From Streptomyces sp. NBC_00271 (GTDB taxonomy: Bacteria; Actinomycetota; Actinomycetes; Streptomycetales; Streptomycetaceae): 64,000 bases of DNA. Positions 41,677 through 49,523 of the stretch are shown here, piece by piece; positions within the stretch are counted from its first letter, which is position 1; every line of letters begins with the position of its first letter. A model generated the notes under the pieces. That model made no database searches. It saw only the letters and a list, made by a program, of their open reading frames with translations, and had not been told where the DNA came from. A program made the position numbers and the translations under genes. Location of the stretch: positions 8,308,001 to 8,372,000 of the forward strand of contig NZ_CP108070.1 in assembly GCF_036178845.1 (NCBI RefSeq). Reading direction: 5' to 3'.

Positions 41677-42435
41677 ATGCCCTACGACCCGTCGGCCTTT
41701 CCGCCCTTTGCCGTGACCGTGGACCTGGTCGTGCTGACCGTGCGTCGCCATGCCCTGTGTGCGCTGGCGGTACGGAGGGGGGAACAGCCTTTCCAGGGAC
41801 GGTGGGCGCTCCCGGGCGGCTTCGTACGGCCCGACGAGGACCTGGGACAGGCGGCCGCGCGCGAGCTGGTCGAGGAGACCGGGCTGCGCGCTCACGACCC
41901 CTCGGCCCCGGCACAGGACAACGGCGCGCACCTGGAACAGCTGGCGACCTACGGCGACCCCAAGCGCGACCCGCGGATGAGGGTGGTCAGCGTCGCCCAT
42001 CTCGCGCTGGCCCCCGATCTGCCCGCGCCCAGAGCCGGAGGCGACGCCAACAGCGCGCGCTGGGCGCCCGTGGAGGAGTTGCTGCAACAGGGCGGTTACG
42101 GCCGCGACGGAGAGCAGGCGGCACCCCTCGCCTTCGACCACGCCCAGATCCTCTCGGACGGGGTGGAACGCGCCCGGTCCAAGATTGAGTACTCGTCGCT
42201 GGCCACCGCCTTCTGCCCGTCCGAGTTCACCGTCGGAGAGCTGCGCCGCGTGTACGAGGCTGTGTGGGGGGTGGCACTCGACCCGCGCAACTTCCACCGC
42301 AAGGTGACGGGCACTCCGGGGTTCCTCGTGCCAACGGGCGGCACGACCACGCGCCAGGGCGGCCGGCCCGCGCAGCTGTTCCGTGCCGGCGGCGCCACGT
42401 TGCTCAATCCGCCGATGCTGCGCCCTGAAGTCTGA
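41677..42435 (+). CDS. NUDIX-domain transcriptional regulator, NrtR family
   Basis: NrtR proteins carry an inactive or ADP-ribose-binding NUDIX domain and a C-terminal winged helix that represses NAD-metabolism or sugar genes. The NUDIX box is visible as GGFVRPDEDLGQAAARELVEETGL, with the usual Gly-x5-Glu-x7-R-E-x2-EE pattern. The C-terminus (FTVGELRRVYEAVWGVALDPRNFHRKVTGTPG) is the winged-helix part. I prefer ATG at 41677, 252 aa, preceded by a -10-like TATGAT and an inverted repeat. A GTG at 41542, overlapping the upstream stop, would add 45 unconserved residues that include the operator. Confidence 0.82.
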   Translation: MPYDPSAFPPFAVTVDLVVLTVRRHALCALAVRRGEQPFQGRWALPGGFVRPDEDLGQAAARELVEETGLRAHDPSAPAQDNGAHLEQLATYGDPKRDPRMRVVSVAHLALAPDLPAPRAGGDANSARWAPVEELLQQGGYGRDGEQAAPLAFDHAQILSDGVERARSKIEYSSLATAFCPSEFTVGELRRVYEAVWGVALDPRNFHRKVTGTPGFLVPTGGTTTRQGGRPAQLFRAGGATLLNPPMLRPEV

Positions 42436-42546
42436 CGAGAGCGGATCGACTCACGGGACGCTTCGCGCCGAAAGAGTGGAGAGAGCTGCCTCGGATGAGC
42501 CGCAAGGTGCCCGAAAAACCGTAAATGTCGCGCTATCTTGCTGTGA

Positions 42547-44460
42547 GTGATCCAGGCCATCGGATTGACCAGCAACCCCCGCAAGGAGCTTCCTCCCGCC
42601 GTCGACGACGTGTCCTTCGAGGCGCGCCCGGGTCGTGTCACAGCGCTCCTCGGAGTTCCGGGCGCGGGCAAGACGACGACGCTGAGGCTCATGCTCGAAC
42701 TCCAGCGGGGCCGTGGAATCACCTACTTCAGAGGCCGTCCACTGCACCGGATCGCCCATCCCTCGCGTGAAGTCGGTGTGCTCCTGAGCGAGGTGCCGGG
42801 CCATCCCGCGCGTACGATCCGCGGACAGCTCGGCATGGTGTGCGCGGCCGTCGGTGTCCCGATTCGGCGCGTCGACGAAGTGATCGAGGTCGTCGGGCTC
42901 GTGAGCCTGCGCGACGAACGCCTGGGCACCCTGTCGCGCGGTATGGATCGCCGTCTGGGCCTGGCCTGTGCGCTGCTGTCCGATCCGCACACCCTCGTCC
43001 TCGACGATCCCGCCGGCGGTCTCTCCGTCACCGAAGGTCGTTGGCTGCACGGGATTCTGCGGGCGCACGCGGCCCACGGAGGCACCGTTCTGTTCAGCAC
43101 GGACGACCCCAAGGAGGCAGCTCGGACAGCCGACCGGGTCATCACGCTGGAGGGAGGCCGGCTCGTCGCCGACCAGGAGGCGGCGGACTTCGCCCGCACC
43201 CGGCTCCGCCCCCGGGTCGCCGTCCGCAGTCCGCACGCCGCCCGCCTCGGAGCCCTGCTCGCCAAGGAGGCGCGCGCCGCGCAGCGTTCCGTCGAGATCG
43301 TGCGCGAGGACGGCAACCGGCTCTCGGTGTACGGCAGCACCTGCGCCGACATCGGTGAGACCGCCTTCCGGCACGGCATCCTCGTACACCGACTCGCCGA
43401 CGAGACCGGCGACATGGGGCCACGTGCCACGCTCCCTGCCGAGGGCCTCGCCTCCGCGACCGTAGTCACCTCTGCCCTCCTGGCCTCTGCCTCCGCGACC
43501 TCCACCCCCACGGACGACGCCCCCGCGACCGACGAACCCGCGACCGACGAACCCGCGACCGCCGTAGCCGCGACCGGGGCGCACACGCCCGACGAGCCGG
43601 GGCCGGCGACCGAGGCGCGGACCCGTTCGGCCGCTTTGCCGGGCGCGCGGAACCTGCCCCAGCTCCCGCCCCCCATCGCCGTACGCCAGGCCCCGAGCCC
43701 ACTGCGTCCGCTGCGCTACGAACTGCGGCGCGCCACCGGAGTGGGCACCGGCTACCTCACCGCGATCACCGTGCTGGTCACGTCCGCCCTGCTGTCCGTA
43801 CTCCTGGCCAGAATCGGTCACACACCTCAGCCGCGACTCCTGGCCGCCTGGCCGCGGGAATGCCCCCTGCCACCCGCGGCGCTCGGTGCGGGACTGCTCG
43901 GGGCGCTCGCCTTCGGCGAGGAATTCCGCCACCCCGCCCTGGCCACGGACCGCGGCACTGTCCCACGCCGCCTGGGACTGCTCGCCGCCAAACTGCTCGT
44001 CGCCTCGGTCACCGCGCTGGCGCTGGCCGTCCTCACGGTGGGCTGCGACCTCGAAATCCTCTATCTCGTCTACGGACGAGAGCTCGTCGGAGTTCCCGCG
44101 GACTGGCTTCCGCTGAGCGCGAGTTGGATCGGCCTCACGGTGGGCTGCGCCTGGGCGGGAGTGCTGGCGGCGGGCATCTTCCGGTCCACCACCGCCGGGC
44201 TCGCGGCGGTGCTCGCCGTCCCGGTCGTGGTCGTACCACTCGTACAAAAGACCTTGGCGGGACCGTCCGTGCGGAAGGCGGCCGGGTTTTCCGAGCGGCT
44301 GCGCGAGCTCCTGCTGATGCAATGGCCGTTCGGGGGAGCGCGCTATATCGCGGCCGGGGCGCGCCTTGTCGCCCAACCCGTGGGCGGTGCCCTGATGTTG
44401 TCGCTGACCGCTCTGCTCTGCGCGTATCTGCTCACGACCCTGCGAAGCAGAGTGCGATGA
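42547..44460 (+). CDS. Single-polypeptide ABC transporter-like protein with a degenerate ATPase domain
   Basis: The 637 aa protein joins an N-terminal ABC ATPase (about 1-230) to a C-terminal membrane domain (about 400-637) with about six hydrophobic segments. The ATPase keeps Walker A GVPGAGKTTT but has LSRGMDR for the signature LSGGQ, LVLDDP for LDEP, and STDDP where the H-loop should have His. The linker (about 295-345) contains ATDEPATDEPAT repeats. Such ABC-2-type fusions lie upstream of whiH in Streptomyces, and a role near sporulation is a context-based guess. Start is GTG at 42547. Confidence 0.85.
   Translation: MIQAIGLTSNPRKELPPAVDDVSFEARPGRVTALLGVPGAGKTTTLRLMLELQRGRGITYFRGRPLHRIAHPSREVGVLLSEVPGHPARTIRGQLGMVCAAVGVPIRRVDEVIEVVGLVSLRDERLGTLSRGMDRRLGLACALLSDPHTLVLDDPAGGLSVTEGRWLHGILRAHAAHGGTVLFSTDDPKEAARTADRVITLEGGRLVADQEAADFARTRLRPRVAVRSPHAARLGALLAKEARAAQRSVEIVREDGNRLSVYGSTCADIGETAFRHGILVHRLADETGDMGPRATLPAEGLASATVVTSALLASASATSTPTDDAPATDEPATDEPATAVAATGAHTPDEPGPATEARTRSAALPGARNLPQLPPPIAVRQAPSPLRPLRYELRRATGVGTGYLTAITVLVTSALLSVLLARIGHTPQPRLLAAWPRECPLPPAALGAGLLGALAFGEEFRHPALATDRGTVPRRLGLLAAKLLVASVTALALAVLTVGCDLEILYLVYGRELVGVPADWLPLSASWIGLTVGCAWAGVLAAGIFRSTTAGLAAVLAVPVVVVPLVQKTLAGPSVRKAAGFSERLRELLLMQWPFGGARYIAAGARLVAQPVGGALMLSLTALLCAYLLTTLRSRVR
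43520..43572. repeat. In-frame 15-bp repeats in the ABC protein linker
   Basis: The unit (C)GCGACCGACGAACCC occurs twice in succession with degenerate flanking copies, encoding ATDEPATDEPAT. Unit length is a multiple of three. Confidence 0.75.
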
Positions 44461-44587
44461 CGACCGTCCTTACCCTTCCGTTCCCGCCGTGCGCACAACT
44501 CCCCGGAGAACGCCCATTTCTTTCCGATAAGGCGTCAATTGCGACGCGGTGAGCGATCACCCTTTCGTGTGCTTTTCACCAAAGACC

Positions 44588-44615
44588 TCAAGGGAGTTGG
44601 AGACAGCGCCGACAA
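44588..44615 (+). promoter_or_regulatory. Candidate sigma-WhiG promoter of whiH
   Basis: GCCGACAA (44608-44615) is one base from the WhiG/sigma28 -10 GCCGATAA, with TCAA 16 bp upstream (44588-44591) against consensus TAAA. The predicted start is within a few bases of the whiH GTG. whiH is known from S. coelicolor to be WhiG-dependent. Confidence 0.55.
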
Positions 44616-44622
44616 ATGATCC

Positions 44623-45510
44623 GTGAGTACCCTTGCGCACACCATGATGACCGCCGCCCGCTCCTCAGACTCCGGCCTGGCCGGCCCGGGCGGACTCGAC
44701 CGCTACCCCTACGCCGAGGGCCCTGGTGCCGAACGCGTCGGCGCCTCCGCGTGGGAGGGCGCGGACCCGGAACTGGGCCGCGTCGGCCGGCGCGCCGCGG
44801 GCAGCCGCGGACGCGGACTGCACGGCCAACTCGTTCAGCAGCTGGGTCAGATGATCGTCTCCGGTGACCTGGGCGCGGACCGCCCGCTCGTCCCCGAGGA
44901 GATCGGACAGCGGTTCGAGGTCTCCCGTACCGTCGTCCGTGAGTCGCTCCGCGTCCTGGAGGCGAAGGGGCTGGTCAGCGCCCGCCCCAACGTCGGCACG
45001 CGCGTGCGTCCCGTCAGTGACTGGAATCTTCTCGACCCGGACATCATCGAATGGCGGGCCTTCGGACCGCAGCGCGACGATCAGCGGCGCGAGCTGAGCG
45101 AGCTGCGCTGGACGATCGAGCCGCTCGCCGCGCGTCTGGCCGCCGGGCACGGGCGCGAGGAGGTCCAGCAGCGTCTCGGGGACATGGTCGAGATCATGGG
45201 CCACGCCATGGCGCAGGGTGACTCGCTCACCTTCTCGCGGGCCGACGCGGAGTTCCATTCGCTGCTCATCCAGGTATCGGGCAATCGCATGCTGGAGCAC
45301 CTTTCCGGGATCGTCTCGGCCGCGCTCCAGGTCTCCGGCGGCCCTGTCACCGGCTGTGACCGGCCGAACGAGACCTCCTTGACGCACCACGGCCGGATCG
45401 TCGACGCCTTGGCCGAGGCGGACGGCGCGGCGGCCGAGGCGGCCATGCGGCAGTTGCTCGCCGTTCACCCCGAGGTGGAGCGCGTGGTGCCCGCGCCGCG
45501 CGAGCACTGA
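44623..45510 (+). CDS. whiH: Sporulation regulator WhiH (GntR/FadR family)
   Basis: WhiH is needed for sporulation septation in aerial hyphae. The 295 aa protein has the GntR winged helix at about 65-130 (QLVQQLGQMIVSGDLGADRPL; EEIGQRFEVSRTVVRESLRVLEAKGLVSARP) and a C-terminal FadR-type effector domain (LRWTIEPLAARLAAG; ADAEFHSLLIQVSGN; HHGRIVDALAEADG). Identity rests on the family plus its place directly upstream of hrdB, as in S. coelicolor. There is no good ribosome binding site at the GTG (44623); ATG at 44644 is the alternative start. Confidence 0.88.
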   Translation: MSTLAHTMMTAARSSDSGLAGPGGLDRYPYAEGPGAERVGASAWEGADPELGRVGRRAAGSRGRGLHGQLVQQLGQMIVSGDLGADRPLVPEEIGQRFEVSRTVVRESLRVLEAKGLVSARPNVGTRVRPVSDWNLLDPDIIEWRAFGPQRDDQRRELSELRWTIEPLAARLAAGHGREEVQQRLGDMVEIMGHAMAQGDSLTFSRADAEFHSLLIQVSGNRMLEHLSGIVSAALQVSGGPVTGCDRPNETSLTHHGRIVDALAEADGAAAEAAMRQLLAVHPEVERVVPAPREH

Positions 45511-45963
45511 TCGCGCCCCGAGGGCGGCGCGGTCGGGGGGCGTGTGCCCTCTCGTGGCATCGCTTGGTCGGCGGAACATCCCCCGCCGGACCCCGTCGGA
45601 TCCTTCCGGGATCCGGCGGGATCCGGCGATGTGATGAAGGTGATCAAGCCATCGGTTGAGGTGATGAACCCATCGGTTTGGGGTGATGAGTCCATCGGCT
45701 GACCTCCTCTGACCGTATCTGGCCGCTTTTGTGCACTTACGGGGTGTGACTCGGGCCACGCAGATTGGGCGTAACGCTCTTCGGAACTGCGCGATGACCT
45801 AAGAGGTGACAGCCGAGGAGGGAATACGGACGCCGTTTACGGCGCTGTGCATCCTCCCGGCTCCCGCCCGCGCCGTCGACCCATCCCCAAGTCGGCGGTC
45901 GTCGGCTCCTGTCCGCAGTGGACGGGGCCGGAAGCCGTTTTCCAACGTTCCGAGAGGTTGTTC
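45511..45963. other. whiH-hrdB intergenic region
   Basis: The 453 bp hold three 22-bp repeats and a short 10-bp BamHI-like repeat on the left. The right part, from about 45780, is likely the hrdB promoter and leader; I cannot place a confident -10/-35. No gene is supported. Confidence 0.5.
45636..45701. repeat. Three 22-bp tandem repeats between whiH and hrdB
   Basis: Units at 45636, 45658 and 45680 share GGTGAT-(C/G)A-(A/G)-(G/C/T)CCATCGG. Immediately before them, GGATCCGGCG is repeated about twice (45609-45629). The array is about 260-330 bp upstream of the hrdB start. Confidence 0.9.
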
Positions 45964-47499
45964 GTGTCGGCCAGCACATCCCGTACGCTCCCGCCGGAGA
46001 TCGCCGAGTCCGTCTCTGTCATGGCGCTCATTGAGCGGGGAAAGGCTGAGGGGCAGATCGCCGGCGATGACGTGCGTCGGGCCTTCGAAGCTGACCAGAT
46101 TCCGGCCACTCAGTGGAAGAACGTACTGCGCAGCCTCAACCAGATCCTCGAGGAAGAGGGTGTGACGCTGATGGTCAGTGCCGCGGAGCCCAAGCGCACC
46201 CGAAAGAGCGTCGCAGCGAAGAGTCCGGCCAAGCGCACCGCCACCAAGACGGTCGCGGCGAAGACGGTGACCACCAAGAAGGCCACCGCCACCACCGCCC
46301 CGGCGGTGCCCATGGCCGACGATCCGGCTGAGGACGCGTCCGCCAAGAAGGTCGCTGCCAAGAAGACGGTCGCCAAGAAGGCCGTCGCGAAGAAGACGGT
46401 CGCCAAGAAGGCCGTCGCGAAGAAGACCACCGCCAAGAAGGACGACGTCGAGCTGATCGACGACGAGGCGGTCGAGGAGACTCCGGGCAAGCCCGGTGCC
46501 GAGGAGCCCGCCGAGGACGGCGCCCAGGGCTTCGTCCTGTCCGACGAGGACGAGGACGACGCGCCCGCCCAGCAGGTCGCCGCGGCCGGCGCCACCGCCG
46601 ACCCGGTCAAGGACTACCTCAAGCAGATCGGCAAGGTCCCCCTGCTCAACGCCGAGCAGGAGGTCGAGCTCGCCAAGCGCATTGAGGCGGGCCTCTTCGC
46701 CGAGGACAAGCTGGCCAACGCCGACAAGCTCGCCCCGAAGCTCAAGCGCGAGCTGGAGATCATCGCCGAGGACGGCCGTCGGGCCAAGAACCACCTCCTG
46801 GAGGCCAACCTCCGTCTGGTGGTCTCCCTGGCCAAGCGCTACACCGGCCGCGGCATGCTCTTCCTGGACCTCATCCAGGAGGGCAACCTCGGTCTGATCC
46901 GCGCGGTGGAGAAGTTCGACTACACCAAGGGCTACAAGTTCTCCACGTACGCCACCTGGTGGATCCGTCAGGCGATCACCCGCGCGATGGCCGACCAAGC
47001 CCGCACCATCCGTATCCCGGTGCACATGGTCGAGGTCATCAACAAGCTCGCGCGCGTGCAGCGCCAGATGCTCCAGGACCTGGGCCGCGAGCCCACCCCG
47101 GAGGAGCTGGCGAAGGAACTCGACATGACCCCTGAGAAGGTCATCGAGGTCCAGAAGTACGGCCGCGAGCCCATCTCGCTGCACACCCCGCTGGGCGAGG
47201 ACGGCGACAGCGAGTTCGGTGACCTCATCGAGGACTCCGAGGCCGTCGTCCCGGCCGACGCGGTCAGTTTCACGCTCCTCCAGGAGCAGCTGCACTCCGT
47301 CCTCGACACCCTGTCCGAGCGCGAGGCGGGCGTCGTCTCCATGCGTTTCGGTCTCACCGACGGTCAGCCGAAGACCCTCGACGAGATCGGCAAGGTGTAC
47401 GGCGTCACGCGTGAGCGGATCCGTCAGATCGAGTCCAAGACGATGTCGAAGCTGCGCCACCCGTCGCGTTCGCAGGTGCTGCGCGACTACCTCGACTAG
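45964..47499 (+). CDS. hrdB: Principal RNA polymerase sigma factor HrdB
   Basis: HrdB is the essential housekeeping sigma of Streptomyces. From the GTG at 45964 the product is 511 aa, the length I recall for S. coelicolor HrdB, beginning [20 protein letters not shown]. Region 1.2 [21 protein letters not shown], region 2 [21 protein letters not shown] (with the -10-reading residues) and region 4.2 [20 protein letters not shown] are complete. Between about 75 and 165 lies a Lys/Ala/Thr-rich low-complexity stretch (repeats of [10 protein letters not shown]). A strong terminator follows. Confidence 0.97.
   Translation: MSASTSRTLPPEIAESVSVMALIERGKAEGQIAGDDVRRAFEADQIPATQWKNVLRSLNQILEEEGVTLMVSAAEPKRTRKSVAAKSPAKRTATKTVAAKTVTTKKATATTAPAVPMADDPAEDASAKKVAAKKTVAKKAVAKKTVAKKAVAKKTTAKKDDVELIDDEAVEETPGKPGAEEPAEDGAQGFVLSDEDEDDAPAQQVAAAGATADPVKDYLKQIGKVPLLNAEQEVELAKRIEAGLFAEDKLANADKLAPKLKRELEIIAEDGRRAKNHLLEANLRLVVSLAKRYTGRGMLFLDLIQEGNLGLIRAVEKFDYTKGYKFSTYATWWIRQAITRAMADQARTIRIPVHMVEVINKLARVQRQMLQDLGREPTPEELAKELDMTPEKVIEVQKYGREPISLHTPLGEDGDSEFGDLIEDSEAVVPADAVSFTLLQEQLHSVLDTLSEREAGVVSMRFGLTDGQPKTLDEIGKVYGVTRERIRQIESKTMSKLRHPSRSQVLRDYLD
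46333..46440. repeat. In-frame 15-bp Lys/Ala repeats in hrdB
   Basis: AAGAAG followed by (A/G)(C/T)(G/C)GTCGC repeats about every 15 bp, giving [10 protein letters not shown] pentapeptides. This expansion is a known variable feature of HrdB N-termini. Confidence 0.8.
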
Positions 47500-47515
47500 G
47501 TCTCGACCGTACTGT

Positions 47516-47557
47516 CGCCGAGGGCCCGACTCCCGATGGGGAGCCGGGCCCTCGGCG
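47516..47557 (+). terminator. Hairpin terminator of hrdB
   Basis: Arms of 19 nt (47516-47534 and 47539-47557) pair with one mismatch around GATG. It begins 16 bp after the hrdB stop. Confidence 0.9.
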
Positions 47558-47632
47558 CATCCATGGAGTGCGCGCCGCCGTCCGCTGGATCACTCTGGGT
47601 TTTCCATGACCATCCCAGAGTGAGGAACGCGC

Positions 47633-48451
47633 ATGCGCCGTCCTTTCGCCCCAGTACTGGCCCTTGCGGCTGCCGCGGCCCTCATACCGCTGGCATCCCC
47701 CGCCCCGGCCGCGACCGACGACGTCGTCATCGGGGGCCATCCGGTCGACATCGCTCAGAGTCCGTGGACGGTGGCACTGTCCAGCCGTGACCGGTTCGGG
47801 GGAACGCGGGCCGGGCAATTCTGCGGGGGCGCCGTGATCGGCCCGACGCTCGTGCTGACCGCGGCTCACTGCCTGAGCCCGCTCGTGCTGGGGGCGCCAC
47901 CGCAGCAGATGCACGACTTGAAGGTCATCGCGGACCGTACCGACCTGCTGTCCAGCAAGGGGAAGGAGATCTCGGTTCGCGACACCTGGGTCAATCCGCA
48001 GTACAACGCCGCCACGAACGCCGGGGATTTCGCCGTAATCACCCTCGCCTCCCCGCTGCCCCAGAGCTCGGTCATCCGTATGGCCCCCTCAGGGGATCCC
48101 GCGTACGCGCCCGGCACGGCCGCCGCGGTCTACGGCTGGGGCGATACGACAGGCACCGGTAATTACGCGCTCGGTCTGCGGTCCGCGAGCGTGAACGTAC
48201 TGTCCGACTCCGTCTGCGCGCAGGCGTACCCGGGGAGCGAAGACGGAACCTATCAAGCCACTTCCATGGTGTGCGCCGGGGAGGTCGCGGGTGGGCGGGA
48301 TGCCTGTCAGGGGGACAGCGGTGGCCCGCTGGTGGCCCAGGGGCGGCTGATCGGCCTTGTGTCGTGGGGTAACGGCTGTGGGCAGGCAGGAAGCCCCGGG
48401 GTCTACACACGGGTCTCGGACGTCGTCAAGGCGCTCGGCACGAGCCACTGA
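47633..48451 (+). CDS. Secreted trypsin-family (S1A) serine protease
   Basis: The 272 aa precursor begins with a signal peptide ([22 protein letters not shown]), and the mature enzyme probably starts near [11 protein letters not shown]. The triad is TAAHC, DFAVI and GDSGGPL, and the Asp in [10 protein letters not shown] is the trypsin-type specificity residue. Cysteines are placed as in bacterial trypsins (CGG, TAAHC, VCAG, ACQGD, NGCG). The start is ATG at 47633. It is a different family from the V8-like protease at 10-11 kb. Confidence 0.95.
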   Translation: MRRPFAPVLALAAAAALIPLASPAPAATDDVVIGGHPVDIAQSPWTVALSSRDRFGGTRAGQFCGGAVIGPTLVLTAAHCLSPLVLGAPPQQMHDLKVIADRTDLLSSKGKEISVRDTWVNPQYNAATNAGDFAVITLASPLPQSSVIRMAPSGDPAYAPGTAAAVYGWGDTTGTGNYALGLRSASVNVLSDSVCAQAYPGSEDGTYQATSMVCAGEVAGGRDACQGDSGGPLVAQGRLIGLVSWGNGCGQAGSPGVYTRVSDVVKALGTSH

Positions 48452-48851
48452 GGGCGTACGGGCGGAAGCGGTGCGGAACGCGGCGGATCGCGGCTCACGG
48501 GGCGCCGGGGGAAGTGAACCAGGCGGCGCGTGGGAGTGCGCGGGAGCGATTCGGGCCGGTGACGTGTGGAGGTGTGCCGGAGCCGTATGGGCCGGTGGTG
48601 CGTGAAGGCGTGCCGGAGCGGTACGGGCCGCTGGCGCGTCAAGGTGCGCGGCAAGGGTGTGGACCGGTGACGCGGTGAAGTGCGTGAGCCCGGTGCGCGT
48701 CACGTACGCACGGGGCCGTGACGCTCCGGGCGGTGGCGCACCGTACCGCCGGGAAGCGGTACGCATACGGGCGGCCACCCCGAGTAGCAGGGGTGACCGC
48801 CCGTACACCGGCCTATTGCCAGAGCTGGCTCGTCGTCGTTGACGCGAAGTG
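48452..48851. other. Gap between the trypsin and DUF7455 genes
   Basis: No gene is supported. The left half is the 36-bp array. The right half has no clear repeat, and the open frames across it are low-complexity shadows. Confidence 0.55.
48517..48696. repeat. Five 36-bp tandem repeats after the trypsin gene
   Basis: Units at 48517, 48553, 48589, 48625 and 48661 are all 36 bp. Units 2 and 3 are closest (GGGCCGGTGACGTGTGG and GGGCCGGTGGTGCGTGA openings); the outer units are more diverged. The period is 12 codons, so both strands show repeated 12-residue frames (minus: R-x-RP-x-x-LRH-x-x-T), but no start site or homology supports expression. Confidence 0.88.
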
Positions 48852-49082
48852 TCAGCGCTCTTCGTCGTTGGACGTTGCCGGGACCGACGTGAGTCGCTCC
48901 GTCTCGTCCTGTATCTCAGCGGCGATCTTCTTGAGTTCCGGCTCAAACTTGCGCCCGTGGTGGGCGCAGAAGAGCAGTTCACCGCCGCTGAGGAGGACGA
49001 CGCGCAGATATGCCTGGGCGCCGCAACGGTCGCAGCGGTCAGCGGCCGTCAGCGGGCTCGCGGGGGTCAGAACAGTAGTCAC
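48852..49082 (-). CDS. Small zinc-ribbon-like protein (DUF7455)
   Basis: The 76 aa protein has CDRCGAQAYLRVVLLSGGELLFCAHHG, giving a CxxC...CxxH pattern consistent with a zinc site, and an acidic Glu-rich tail. It is a conserved Streptomyces protein next to hrdB/parE. Start is GTG at 49082 with AGAGGCG nearby. No function is known to me. Confidence 0.85.
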   Translation of the reverse strand: MTTVLTPASPLTAADRCDRCGAQAYLRVVLLSGGELLFCAHHGRKFEPELKKIAAEIQDETERLTSVPATSNDEER

Positions 49083-49523
49083 GTCGCCTCTTCTCTAGCT
49101 CGACGAGCTGTCGTACCAGGGTCAACATCCAACCAGGCCGAAAACGTTCCCGCTCGTGGCTTTTCCTCGAAAAATTCTTCCGGGGCGGCTGTCTGCTGCC
49201 GGGTGGCGGCGAATGAGCCGTATTACGTGTCTTTGTGTCTTACGGGTTCGCGCTGTCTGTCAGGGTCAAGTCCTCCCCGGCTGGCTTGCCGGTTGTTCAT
49301 GAGGACGTGCCCGGAGCCTAAATGGTTCATGCCTGGAAGGGAACGTGATATGTACTTCACTCCATCGAGGGATCGAACACTCATGCGAGCCTGGACTAGT
49401 CTGAGTTCATGCGAGGGTGGCGTTACAACGGCTCTACCAGGCCTCGGTACCCTCTGAGCGGAGACCGAAGCCGACCCCTTACCCAAAAGGGTCCCATCTG
49501 AAATTCAGCGAGGAGCGAACCGC
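49083..49523. other. Intergenic control region of parE and the DUF7455 gene
   Basis: No gene is supported in this 441-bp gap, which is visibly less G+C-rich than the surroundings. It contains two copies of TCATGCGAG about 29 bp apart (near 49381 and 49410), the palindrome GACTAGTC between them, and ACCCAAAAGGGT near 49485, shortly before parE. These fit a promoter/operator region for parE but are not assigned. Confidence 0.45.

Noticed and set aside
45783..45808. GGAAC-N18-GTG upstream of hrdB as a sigma-R type promoter
   Set aside because: Sigma-R sites need GGAAT-N18-GTT; both halves deviate here, so I do not claim it.
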